A stretch of DNA of 64,000 nt from Caballeronia sp. TF1N1 (lineage in GTDB: Bacteria; Pseudomonadota; Gammaproteobacteria; Burkholderiales; Burkholderiaceae): contig NZ_CP084628.1 of the NCBI RefSeq assembly GCF_022878925.1, positions 124,001 to 188,000 of the forward strand. The letters are read 5' to 3'. Shown piece by piece: positions 54,727-62,977 of the stretch. The stretch's first letter is position 1. Every line of letters starts with the position of its first letter. The position numbers and the translations under genes are program-made. The notes beneath the pieces are model-generated. The model was not told the origin of the DNA. It searched no databases and saw only the letters and a program-made list of their open reading frames with translations.

Positions 54727-55410
54727 ATGACCCTCACCCCCGCTACGCCGAGAAGCGCATCCAAGTCCGCCGAAGCCGTCGTCACCCGTCAACCCAGACA
54801 GCGGGACCCCGAAGTAACGAAGGCCCGGATTCTCGATGCCGCGAAGAAAGAGTTCGCCAAGCTCGGCATGGCGGGCGCACGAGTGGAAGCCATCGCCACG
54901 CGCGCCAAGGCCAACAAGCGGATGATCTATCACTACTTCGGCAGCAAGGAGGAGTTGTTCGTCGCGGTGCTCGAAGACGTGTATGCCGACATCCGCTCCG
55001 CCGAACTCAAGCTCGACCTCGACCATCTCTCGCCCGAGGAAGCCATCGTCGCGCTCACCACGCATACCTGGAACTACTACCTGAAGAACCCCGAGTTCAT
55101 GACGCTCGTGAACAGCGAGAACCTGCATCGCGCGCGGCACGTCAAGAAGTCGCAGCGCTTCAAGGAATTGCACCAGGGCTTCATTTCGATGCTGCAACGT
55201 ATCCTCGATCGCGGCGTCGAAGCGGGCGTGTTTCGTAGTGGCGTCGATGCGCGGCAACTGCATATCACCATGGCTGCCATCGGCTATTACTACCTCACGA
55301 ATCGCTTCACGAGCGGCGTGATCTTCGACATCGACTTCATGGACAAGGCGGCACTCAAGAGCCGTCTCGACTTCAATATCGACACCATCCTTAGGCTCGT
55401 GCGGCCCTGA
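54727..55410 (+). CDS. TetR-family transcriptional regulator
   Basis: A 227-residue TetR protein. The DNA-binding domain (about 30-76) reads V-T-K-A-R-I-L-D-A-A-K-K-E-F-A-K-L-G-M-A-G-A-R-V-E-A-I-A-T-R-A-K-A-N-K-R-M-I-Y-H-Y-F-G-S-K-E-E-L-F, a near-perfect family consensus, and is followed by a helical ligand domain. Residues 1-25 are a polar extension. ATG 54727 was chosen for the protein-like start MTLTP. It lies between the ALDH operon and the CoA-transferase and probably represses both through the repeated CACCA-N3-GGTTACTT motif. Confidence 0.92.
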   Translation: MTLTPATPRSASKSAEAVVTRQPRQRDPEVTKARILDAAKKEFAKLGMAGARVEAIATRAKANKRMIYHYFGSKEELFVAVLEDVYADIRSAELKLDLDHLSPEEAIVALTTHTWNYYLKNPEFMTLVNSENLHRARHVKKSQRFKELHQGFISMLQRILDRGVEAGVFRSGVDARQLHITMAAIGYYYLTNRFTSGVIFDIDFMDKAALKSRLDFNIDTILRLVRP

Positions 55411-55450
55411 AAACGGCACGGCGAGCATCTTGGGCAGCGGCGTTGCCATG

Positions 55451-56983
55451 TCACGCCACCTTCTCTTGCGCCGCCGACATACGCGCGAGCAACGCTGCAT
55501 CGAGGAGCGGACGAAACGCCATGCGCGCCAGCACGTCGCGCTCTATATCCACGCCGTCCGCAACCTCGATCAGCCGCACGCCTTCGGCTTCCAGCCGGAA
55601 CACCGCCCGCTCGGTCACGTAAAGCACTTCCTGCGCGCTACGCAATGCCTGCTCGCCGCTGAACGTGATGTGCTGCACGCGTTCGACGAGCTTCGGCACG
55701 CTGCCCGGCGACACGATCTTCAAGCGCGTTCCCGCCTGCTCGACATCCAGCCCTTTCGCCTCGAAACTCCCGCAAAACACGATCTTGCGTGCGCCTTGCG
55801 TGATGTCGATGAAGCCACCCGGTCCGACGACCGTCGACCCGAGCTTCGACACGTTGATGTTGCCTGCGCCATCCATTTCGCCCATGCCGAGAAAGGAGAC
55901 ATCGACGCCGCCGCCGCTGTAGAAATCGAATTGATCGACACTCGACAGAATGGCGTGCGCATTGCGCGCGGTGCCGAACATGGGGCCGTCGAGCATCGCG
56001 CCGTTGTGAATGCCCTGCTCGACCGATCCCCAGAACGTGCCGAGACGCCCTTGCTCCGCGAGCAGCGCGGGAATGCCGCCCGGAATGCCGAAGCCGAAGT
56101 TGGCCGATTGTCCTTCGTGCAGTTCGAGCGCCGCGCGTGCCGCGATGATGCGGCGAATGCCCGTCGGCACTTCGTAGAAGCCTTCGCCGATGGTACACAG
56201 CGCTTCACCGCTCAAGGCCGCGTCGTAGTCCGACACCACGCATTGCACTTGCTCCGGTGTCTCCACGAGCGTGTCGACGAGAATGCCCGGAATGCGCACG
56301 AGCCGCGCCGGCACGTAGCCTTCCGGGGCGCGCTCCTTCACCTGCACGATCACGCGGCCGTCGCTGTTATGCGCGGCGAGCGCGGCGGCGTAGACATCGA
56401 GGTCGGCCGGTTCGCGGCGCAGCGTGACATTGCCGCTCTCATCCGCCGATGAACCGCGCACGATGGCGAAATCCACCTTGAACGGCTTGTAGCGCAGGTA
56501 TTCGCGGCCATCGAGTTCGATCAGCTCGACGAGGTCTTCGCTTGCGCGCTCGTTGATCTTCCCGCCATCGATACGCGGATCGACGAAGGTGCGCAGTCCC
56601 ACATGCGTGACGAGTCCGGGCCGCCCCGCGCCAATCTCGCGCAGCAACGTGCTGATGGCGCCGGCGGGAAAGCTGTAGGCCTCGAAGGCGTTGTCGCGAG
56701 CGAGCTTCTGCATGGCGGGCGCCCAGCTCCAATGTCCGCCGATCACGCGTTTGACCATGCCCTCATGCGCAAATCGGCCGAGGCCGCTGCCCTTTGCGTC
56801 ACCGATGCCGAGCGCGTGGACGATGGTCAGATCGCGCGGATGTCCCGTCTCGAGAAAGCGCTTTTCGAGTTGGGCAAGCACGGCGTCGGCTTCGAGCAGC
56901 CCGCCGCCGGAACCCGCGAGTGCGATGGTCGCGCCATCGAAAATCTGCCCGACCGCAGCGGCAGCATCCGTCCACTTGTTCAC
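55451..56983 (-). CDS. Acetate/propionate CoA-transferase-like (family I, YdiF type)
   Basis: A 510-residue single-chain family I CoA-transferase, equal to fused alpha and beta subunits: the N-terminal half has L-A-G-S-G-G-G-L-L-E-A-D-A-V, and the C-terminal half has G-F-G-I-P-G-G-I-P and S-V-E-Q-G, where the Glu is the likely catalytic residue. The start is a GTG at 56983, placed after AAAGGAG; the upstream in-frame ATG at 57031 has no ribosome site. It would activate the acid made by ALDH to its CoA ester. Divergent from the acyl-CoA dehydrogenase gene and convergent with TetR. Confidence 0.9.
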   Translation of the reverse strand: MNKWTDAAAAVGQIFDGATIALAGSGGGLLEADAVLAQLEKRFLETGHPRDLTIVHALGIGDAKGSGLGRFAHEGMVKRVIGGHWSWAPAMQKLARDNAFEAYSFPAGAISTLLREIGAGRPGLVTHVGLRTFVDPRIDGGKINERASEDLVELIELDGREYLRYKPFKVDFAIVRGSSADESGNVTLRREPADLDVYAAALAAHNSDGRVIVQVKERAPEGYVPARLVRIPGILVDTLVETPEQVQCVVSDYDAALSGEALCTIGEGFYEVPTGIRRIIAARAALELHEGQSANFGFGIPGGIPALLAEQGRLGTFWGSVEQGIHNGAMLDGPMFGTARNAHAILSSVDQFDFYSGGGVDVSFLGMGEMDGAGNINVSKLGSTVVGPGGFIDITQGARKIVFCGSFEAKGLDVEQAGTRLKIVSPGSVPKLVERVQHITFSGEQALRSAQEVLYVTERAVFRLEAEGVRLIEVADGVDIERDVLARMAFRPLLDAALLARMSAAQEKVA

Positions 56984-57050
56984 TGAAAGCTCCTTTGGGA
57001 AGCAGCCGCAAAAGCCATTGACAGCGGCCATTCGTTGGTCTTAAATAACC

Positions 57051-57066
57051 CACCAGATGGTTACTT
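57051..57066. promoter_or_regulatory. Putative TetR operator, copy 2 (CACCA-N3-GGTTACTT)
   Basis: CACCAGATGGTTACTT in the CoA-transferase / acyl-CoA dehydrogenase divergent gap, matching 13 of 16 bases of the site at 54628. It overlaps a dyad TAACC-N8-GGTTA (57046-57063), as expected for a TetR dimer. Confidence 0.6.
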
Positions 57067-57185
57067 GCTGCGAATGTTGGCACACGAAACCTCTGAATTC
57101 AAGCGGTATTTCGACTGGCTGCGGGTAAACCTTCAACGCAAGTCCTGCCGCAAATATCTGATCTGACGATAGGCATGGAGACAAC

Positions 57186-58331
57186 ATGAGACTCTCGGAA
57201 ACGCACGAGCAAATTCGCGACACGACGCGGCGGTTTGCGCAGGAAGTCATCCGGCCGCTGGCCGAGGAACTGGATCGCGAAGAGCGTTTTCCAGCGGAGA
57301 TCTACAAGCAGATGGGCGAACTGGGACTCTTCGGCATCACCGTGCCGGAGCAGTTCGGCGGCGCGGGAATGGATGTCACGGCTTACGCGCTCGTGATGGA
57401 AGAGTTGTCGCGCGGCTATGCGTCGGTGGCGGATCAATGCGGCCTGCTCGAACTCGTCGGCACGTTGTTGAGCGCGCATGGCAGCGACGCGCAACGTGCG
57501 AAGTACCTGGAGTCTTTGCTGCGCGCCGAGTTGCGTCCGGCCTACTGCATTACCGAATCCGACGCGGGAACGGACGTTTCCGGCATCCGCACCACGGCCA
57601 CGCGCACCGCCGACGGCTGGGAACTCAGCGGCGCGAAACTGTGGATTCATAACGCGCCCGTCGCCGACCTCGCCTTCGTGCTCGCGCGTACCGACCCGGC
57701 TGCGGGCAAGCGCGGCATGAGCATCTTTATCGTCGATTGCCACTTGGCGGGCGTATCGAAGGGGCCGAAGGAACACAAGATGGGACAGCGCGCATCGCAG
57801 GTGGGCGAGCTGCATTTCGACCGCGTGAAGCTTGCCGAAGACGCGCTCCTCGGACAAGAAGGACGCGGCTTTCACATGATGATGAGCGCACTCGACAAGG
57901 GCCGCGTGGGCATCGCCGCGCTCGCGGTCGGCATTGCGCAGGCGGGTCTCGAAGCGGCGCTCGAATACGCGCAGACGCGCAAGCAGTTCGGCACGCATAT
58001 CGCCGAATTCCAGGGCATTCAGTGGATGCTCGCCGACATGGCGAAGGACATTCAGGCCGCGCGCCTGCTCGTGCACGATGCCGCCGCGCGTCTCGAATCC
58101 GGCGAGCGCGCGAGCATCGCCTGCTCGATGGCCAAGTGCTTCGCGGGCGACACGGCCGTCAAGCACAGCGCCAACGCCGTGCAGATATTCGGCGGCAGCG
58201 GCTACATTCGCGGCTACGAAGTGGAGCGGCTTTATCGCGACGCGAAGATCACGCAGATCTACGAAGGCACGAACCAGATTCAGCGCACGATCATTGCGCG
58301 CGATCTGATTGCGAACGGAGCATCGTTATGA
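57186..58331 (+). CDS. Acyl-CoA dehydrogenase
   Basis: A 381-residue FAD enzyme. The family signatures are present: C-I-T-E-S-D-A-G-T-D-V-S (about 123-134), R-K-Q-F-G-T-H-I-A-E-F-Q-G-I-Q-W (about 267-282), and the catalytic base E360 in I-Y-E-G-T-N-Q-I-Q-R. The fold is the short/branched-chain type by length. GGAGACAAC precedes the ATG. Electrons would pass to the ETF encoded by 44896-46577. First gene of the plus-strand operon; its stop overlaps the SDR start (ATGA). It likely acts on the CoA ester formed by the divergent CoA-transferase. Confidence 0.93.
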   Translation: MRLSETHEQIRDTTRRFAQEVIRPLAEELDREERFPAEIYKQMGELGLFGITVPEQFGGAGMDVTAYALVMEELSRGYASVADQCGLLELVGTLLSAHGSDAQRAKYLESLLRAELRPAYCITESDAGTDVSGIRTTATRTADGWELSGAKLWIHNAPVADLAFVLARTDPAAGKRGMSIFIVDCHLAGVSKGPKEHKMGQRASQVGELHFDRVKLAEDALLGQEGRGFHMMMSALDKGRVGIAALAVGIAQAGLEAALEYAQTRKQFGTHIAEFQGIQWMLADMAKDIQAARLLVHDAAARLESGERASIACSMAKCFAGDTAVKHSANAVQIFGGSGYIRGYEVERLYRDAKITQIYEGTNQIQRTIIARDLIANGASL

Positions 58332-59107
58332 GCGCGCGTCCTGTTGCGCTCGTCACGGGCAGCCGGCGCGGCATCGGCCATGCGATTGCCGTCGAACTGG
58401 GCCGCGCGGGCTTCGATATCGCGCTGACCGACGCCGTGGCTTCCGACGAACTCGATCGAGCCGTCGCCGATGTCGAAGAGACCGGCGCGCGTGCCATTGC
58501 CGTCGTATCCGATCTAGCGGATATCGCCTCGCATCACGCCACGCTGAACGATATCGAAACGCGGCTCGACGCTCCTATAGATTGCCTCGTGAACAACGCG
58601 GGCGTGTCGGTCATGTCGCGCGGCGATCTGCTCGATGTAACGCCCGAGAGCTTCGACCGGTGCATGGCCATCAACACACGCGGCACGTTCTTTCTCACGC
58701 AGGCTTTTGCGCGGCACTTTCTGTCTCGCATACGCAAGAGCATGGCGGCGCATCCGAGCGTCATCACGATCACCTCGTCGAATGCGGTCGCGGCGTCGCC
58801 CTTGCGCGGCGAATATTGCGTGTCGAAGGCGGGATCGTCTATGGCCACGACGTTGTTTTCGCTGCGCCTGGCCGAACACGGAATCGCCGTCTACGAAGTG
58901 CAGCCCGGCCTGATCGAGACCGAGATGACAGCGCCTTCCCGCGCGCGCTACGACGCGCAAATGGAGCAAGGGCTCACCGCCATCAAACGCTGGGGCACGC
59001 CGCGGGAAGTGGCGACGGCCGTGCGCTCGCTCGCGACCGGCGGCTTGCCATACAGCGTCGGACAGGCCATCCGTGTCGATGGCGGCTTACTCGTCAACAA
59101 ATACTGA
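58328..59107 (+). CDS. SDR-family oxidoreductase (3-oxoacyl-ACP reductase-like)
   Basis: A 259-residue short-chain dehydrogenase. T-G-S-R-R-G-I-G (10-17) is the cofactor motif, N-N-A-G at 89-92, and the catalytic set is S150/S151, Y163 and K167 in G-E-Y-C-V-S-K. The insertion R-K-S-M-A-A-H-P (137-144) is longer than in its relative at 15906, with which it shares A-G-V-S-V-M-S-R-G-D-L-L-D-V. Coupled to the acyl-CoA dehydrogenase; probably the hydroxyacyl- or sugar-keto reductase/dehydrogenase of the pathway. Confidence 0.9.
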   Translation: MSARPVALVTGSRRGIGHAIAVELGRAGFDIALTDAVASDELDRAVADVEETGARAIAVVSDLADIASHHATLNDIETRLDAPIDCLVNNAGVSVMSRGDLLDVTPESFDRCMAINTRGTFFLTQAFARHFLSRIRKSMAAHPSVITITSSNAVAASPLRGEYCVSKAGSSMATTLFSLRLAEHGIAVYEVQPGLIETEMTAPSRARYDAQMEQGLTAIKRWGTPREVATAVRSLATGGLPYSVGQAIRVDGGLLVNKY

Positions 59108-59114
59108 ACCGCAT

Positions 59115-60284
59115 ATGAACTCAACGCTCAAGCTGCCGACCTCGCTCGGCACGATAGAAAGCTACCGTCTGCAAGGCACACCGCTCGATGTGCGTACGCC
59201 CGCGCGGCCGTTCAATCGCATCGCGTATTCGGCGGCGCATGTCGTGGCCGATCCGCTGCGCGCGGGCGAACTGAACGCGCCACCCGCCATCGACTGGAAA
59301 CGCACGCTCGACTATCGGCGCTATCTCATCAAGCAAGGTCTAGGCATTGCCGAAGCAATGGACACCGCGCAACGCGGCATGGGTCTGACGTGGAACAGCG
59401 CCCTCGAACTCATCACGCGTACCGTGGAAAGCACGCGCGATATTCCCGGCGCGTCGATCGCATCGGGCTGCGGCACCGATCACGTCTCGCCCGGTTCGAT
59501 CACCAACTGCGATCAGGTCATTCGCGCCTACGCCGAGCAACTCGAAGCCGTGCAGCGCGTCGGCGGACGCGTCATCCTCATGGCAAGCCGCGCGCTCGCG
59601 CGAGTCGCGCGCTCGACCGACGACTATCGGCGCGTCTATCGCGAAGTGCTCGCCATGTGTAACGAGCCGGTGATTCTGCACTGGCTCGGCGAGATGTTCG
59701 ATCCGGAACTCGCCGGCTACTGGGGCGAATCGTCGTATGAGCGCGCGGCGCAAGTGTGCCTCGATGTGATCGGCGACAGCGTCGATCATGTCGATGGCAT
59801 CAAAATTTCCCTGCTCGACGACGCCAAGGAAATTTCCTTCCGGCGTCAGTTGCCGCCCAAGGTGAAGATGTACACCGGCGACGACTTCAATTATCCAAGT
59901 CTGATTGCGGGCGATGAACGAGGCTTCTCGCATGCGCTGCTCGGCATCTTCGATGCGATTGCCCCAGCCGCTTCGCAGGCGCTCGCCGCGCTCGCCAACG
60001 ACGACCTCCATACATTCCACACGCTGCTCGAGCCGACCGTGCCGCTGTCACGCCATATCTTTCGTGCGCCGACGCAGTATTACAAGACGGGCGTCGTATT
60101 CCTCGCGTATCTGAACGGCTTTCAGGACCACTTCTTCATGCTTGGCGGCCACCACGGCATGCGTCCGCCCGCCTATCTCGCCGAGGTCTTTCGTCTCGCC
60201 GATCAGGCCGGCCTGCTGCGCAATCCCGACGACGCCATCGGCCGAGTGCGGAAAGTCATGGCAGCGCTCGGTTGCGCCGAGTAA
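59115..60284 (+). CDS. DUF993 TIM-barrel protein (dihydrodipicolinate synthase-like)
   Basis: A 389-residue protein of the DUF993 family, distant relatives of dihydrodipicolinate synthase-type aldolases. Seen: V-D-H-V-D-G-I-K-I-S-L-L-D, with a Lys in the position expected for the Schiff-base lysine, and P-K-V-K-M-Y-T-G-D-D-F-N-Y. The C-terminal part G-H-H-G-M-R-P-P is conserved in the family. Members occur in sugar and cyclitol clusters with Gfo/Idh dehydrogenases and sugar isomerases, as here. Likely an aldolase or lyase for a keto acid intermediate; no proven activity. It starts eight bases after the SDR stop. Confidence 0.82.
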   Translation: MNSTLKLPTSLGTIESYRLQGTPLDVRTPARPFNRIAYSAAHVVADPLRAGELNAPPAIDWKRTLDYRRYLIKQGLGIAEAMDTAQRGMGLTWNSALELITRTVESTRDIPGASIASGCGTDHVSPGSITNCDQVIRAYAEQLEAVQRVGGRVILMASRALARVARSTDDYRRVYREVLAMCNEPVILHWLGEMFDPELAGYWGESSYERAAQVCLDVIGDSVDHVDGIKISLLDDAKEISFRRQLPPKVKMYTGDDFNYPSLIAGDERGFSHALLGIFDAIAPAASQALAALANDDLHTFHTLLEPTVPLSRHIFRAPTQYYKTGVVFLAYLNGFQDHFFMLGGHHGMRPPAYLAEVFRLADQAGLLRNPDDAIGRVRKVMAALGCAE

Positions 60285-60322
60285 TCGCGGCGGATCGCCT
60301 TCGACATCACACGGGGATCAAC

Positions 60323-61174
60323 ATGAGAAACCTGCAGGGAAGACTCGATCTGTGCTCGATCAACACGGCGACGCTTGGCCATCGCGAGGCGTTGAGCGTC
60401 ACGATCGACCGCATCGCCGCAGCCGGATTTGGCGGCATCGCGCCGTGGCGTCACGAGGTGGAGAACGCGAACGTCGCCGACATCGCGCGGCAGATCAGGG
60501 CGCTCGGGTTGAGCGTCACGGGCTATTGCCGTTCGACATATCTGCCGGCGGCGAGTCGCGCGCAATTCAAGGCGAATATCGAAGCGAACAAGGCAGCCCT
60601 GCGCGATGCCGCGACACTCGGCGCACGCTGCTTCGTGATGGTCGTCGGTGGTTTGCCCGAGGGCAGTCGCGATCTGAATGGCGCACGCGCACAGGTGATC
60701 GAAGGCATCGCCGAATTGCTGCATACGGCGCGCGAGTGCGGCGTGCCGCTCGCGCTCGAACCGCTTCATCCGATGTACGCGGCGGATCGCGCCGTGCTCA
60801 ACACGCTCGCGCAGGCGCTCGATATCTGCGCGCAGGTCGATCCCGGACATGGCGGCTTTCTCGGCGTTGCCGTCGATGTCTATCATTGTTGGTGGGACCC
60901 GGCGCTTCAGGCATCGATCGGGCGGGCGGGACAAGACGATCGCCTGCTCGCGTTTCATGTATGCGACTGGTTGCGCGAGACACGCGATCTGTTGCTCGAT
61001 CGCGGCATGATGGGCGAAGGCAGCATCGACCTGGCGGCCGTGCGCAGCAACGTCGAGCAAGCCGGATATGACGGACTCGTCGAAGTCGAGATTTTCTCGA
61101 AAGAAAACTGGTGGCGGCGCGATCCGGACGAAGTGCTGCGCATCTGCGCGGATCGCTTGCAAACAGTGTGCTGA
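60323..61174 (+). CDS. Sugar phosphate isomerase/epimerase family protein
   Basis: A 283-residue xylose-isomerase-like TIM barrel (IolE/IolI-type). Metal-ligand candidates are E in A-L-E-P-L-H-P-M, D in A-V-D-V-Y-H-C-W-W, H in A-F-H-V-C-D-W, and the closing V-E-V-E-I-F-S. ATG 60323 has GGGGA upstream. It follows the DUF993 gene by 38 bases and precedes a Gfo/Idh dehydrogenase by 18. In inositol-like pathways such proteins isomerise or dehydrate keto-sugars; the exact substrate cannot be fixed. Confidence 0.85.
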   Translation: MRNLQGRLDLCSINTATLGHREALSVTIDRIAAAGFGGIAPWRHEVENANVADIARQIRALGLSVTGYCRSTYLPAASRAQFKANIEANKAALRDAATLGARCFVMVVGGLPEGSRDLNGARAQVIEGIAELLHTARECGVPLALEPLHPMYAADRAVLNTLAQALDICAQVDPGHGGFLGVAVDVYHCWWDPALQASIGRAGQDDRLLAFHVCDWLRETRDLLLDRGMMGEGSIDLAAVRSNVEQAGYDGLVEVEIFSKENWWRRDPDEVLRICADRLQTVC

Positions 61175-61192
61175 CTGCAAGGGACAATCATC

Positions 61193-62173
61193 ATGCAAGA
61201 GACAGTTCGTTGGGGCGTGCTCGGCGCCGCGAAAATCGCCGACAAGTTCGTGGTGCCCGCCATTCAGCGGTCGTCCAATGGCCGCGTGGTGTGCGTGGCG
61301 GCACGCGATCGCGAGCGCGCGGCCGCTTTCGCTGCACGACACGACATCGCACACGCATATGCAAGTTACGACGAAGTTCTCGCCAGCGATCAGGTCGATG
61401 CCATCTACATTCCGCTGCCAACGGCGAGTCACTTCGAGTGGTGCAAAAAAGCGCTTCTCGCCGGCAAGCATGTGCTGTGCGAAAAGCCCATCGCCATGAC
61501 GGCTTCGCAAGTTCGGGAGTTGATCGCGCTGCGCGATTCGACGGGTCTCGTCTGTGGCGAGGCGTTCATGGTGGCGCACCATCCGCAATGGGCGTTCGTG
61601 CAGGAGTGCATCGCGCGCGGGACACTTGGCGAACTGCGGCTCGTGGAAGGCTCCTTCACGTATTTCAACGACGATCCCGATGCACTCAAAAACGATCTCG
61701 CATTGGGCGGCGGCGGTGTGCGTGATATCGGCGTCTATCCGGTCGTCACCACGCGCATGGCGACTGGTCTCGAGCCGCTTGCAATCGGCGCGGACATCAC
61801 CATCGATCCGCGTTACGGCACTGACAAACTCGCGGTCTGCGACCTCACGTTTGCTGGCTTCGATCTACACTTTTACTGCGGCACTCAACTCGCGCGCCGC
61901 CAACATATGATCTTTCATGGATCGAAAGGCTGGCTCTCGCTCGATGCGCCGTTCAACCCTGGCGTGTACGGCGACGCGAAGGTTCATATCCGTCTGGATG
62001 GAACGGGCAAAGCGGAGACTATCGAGTTCGGCGATGTCGATCAGTATCAGTCGATGGTCGAAAACTTCGGCGCGGCGGTGCTTCGGCCGGGCGAACCGCT
62101 TGCATTCACGCTCGAAAATTCTCTCGGCAACCAGCTTGTGATCGACGAGGTGCTGTCTCATGCCAACCGGTAG
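61193..62173 (+). CDS. Gfo/Idh/MocA-family oxidoreductase (2)
   Basis: A 326-residue NAD(P)-dependent dehydrogenase. Rossmann start R-W-G-V-L-G-A-A-K-I-A (6-16) and catalytic K98 in C-E-K-P (96-99). G-G-G-V-R-D-I-G-V-Y-P-V (about 178-189) is the second conserved region, where D and Y replace the His-x-x-D pattern of the first homologue at 43863, placing it closer to glucose-fructose or xylose dehydrogenase relatives. AGGGACA lies upstream. The last codons overlap the next small gene. Confidence 0.88.
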   Translation: MQETVRWGVLGAAKIADKFVVPAIQRSSNGRVVCVAARDRERAAAFAARHDIAHAYASYDEVLASDQVDAIYIPLPTASHFEWCKKALLAGKHVLCEKPIAMTASQVRELIALRDSTGLVCGEAFMVAHHPQWAFVQECIARGTLGELRLVEGSFTYFNDDPDALKNDLALGGGGVRDIGVYPVVTTRMATGLEPLAIGADITIDPRYGTDKLAVCDLTFAGFDLHFYCGTQLARRQHMIFHGSKGWLSLDAPFNPGVYGDAKVHIRLDGTGKAETIEFGDVDQYQSMVENFGAAVLRPGEPLAFTLENSLGNQLVIDEVLSHANR

Positions 62174-62438
62174 CACGACCATGACCAAGAAAGCGACGTC
62201 GATGATCGACGTTCAGCAACTTCGCGAGACGCGCGCGCTGGCCGCCGCCTGCGCCAATGCGGACGACGCTTCCCTGTGGCGCTGGTTTTCGGCGCTGATG
62301 GACAGCGGAAAGATTCGCTGGTGCCTTGCCTCGGAGGGCTGGCTCGTGAGTGTGAACCATCGGCACGTGGCGACGGCTGCATCGTTCGATGAAGCCATCC
62401 GCATTGCCAAGGATGGCTCCAGCTTTTCTCTCATGTGA
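62160..62438 (+). CDS. Small orphan protein, coupled to the dehydrogenase
   Basis: A 92-residue protein overlapping the preceding stop by 14 bases, with GAGGTG 8 bases before its ATG. Alternative starts at 62181 and 62202 would shorten it to 85 or 78 residues. It has no signal or membrane segment; the core W-R-W-F-S-A-L-M-D-S-G-K-I-R-W-C-L-A-S-E-G-W is rich in Trp and followed by a compact alpha/beta pattern. No family recognised. Close coupling to the pathway genes suggests a functional role rather than chance. Confidence 0.6.
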   Translation: MPTGSTTMTKKATSMIDVQQLRETRALAAACANADDASLWRWFSALMDSGKIRWCLASEGWLVSVNHRHVATAASFDEAIRIAKDGSSFSLM

Positions 62439-62476
62439 TGATGTCGCCGACATCTACTTTCGACCGGAGCCGCGAC

Positions 62477-62902
62477 ATGACGACAAACAGGGCCTTTCAT
62501 TGCGACAAACTCGTGCGGTTTCAGCACTGCGATCCTGCCGGCATCGTGTTCTATCCGCAATACTTCGTCCTGTTCCATGAGGTGCTCGAGGACTGGTTCA
62601 ATGACGGACTGGGCGTGGATTACGCACATTTCATCGGCACACAAAGACTCGGCATTCCCACGGTGCATATTCAGGCGGATTTCGTCGCGCCGAGCAAGCA
62701 TGGACAGACGCTTCGTTGCTCCCTGAAGGTCCGCGATCTGGGCAGAAGTTCGATCAAACTCAGTCTTGAAGCTGCTCTCGAAGATGAGTTGCGCGCGAAA
62801 ATCGAGCAGACCGTCGTGCTGTTTTCGTTCGACGATCAGACTTCGGTCGCGCTGCCGGAAGACTTGAGGCAGCGCATGATGCAGTTCGCGGCGCAGGATT
62901 GA
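62477..62902 (+). CDS. Acyl-CoA thioesterase (4-hydroxybenzoyl-CoA thioesterase family)
   Basis: A 141-residue hotdog-fold thioesterase. F-Q-H-C-D19-P-A-G-I-V-F-Y-P-Q-Y-F (15-30) is the 4HBT motif, with the catalytic aspartate D19 corresponding to Asp17 of the Pseudomonas enzyme; V-H-I-Q-A-D-F follows. ATG 62477 has GGAG nine bases upstream; an earlier in-frame ATG at 62435 overlaps the previous stop. As the last gene of the plus-strand operon it may release the product acid or recover CoA. It converges on the SDR at 62978. Confidence 0.9.
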   Translation: MTTNRAFHCDKLVRFQHCDPAGIVFYPQYFVLFHEVLEDWFNDGLGVDYAHFIGTQRLGIPTVHIQADFVAPSKHGQTLRCSLKVRDLGRSSIKLSLEAALEDELRAKIEQTVVLFSFDDQTSVALPEDLRQRMMQFAAQD

Positions 62903-62977
62903 CCTTGAAAATCCACGCCGCGCGCATTGCCAAAGGCTTGATGGGCCAGAGCGTTACCTGAAGACAGCGACCGCATC

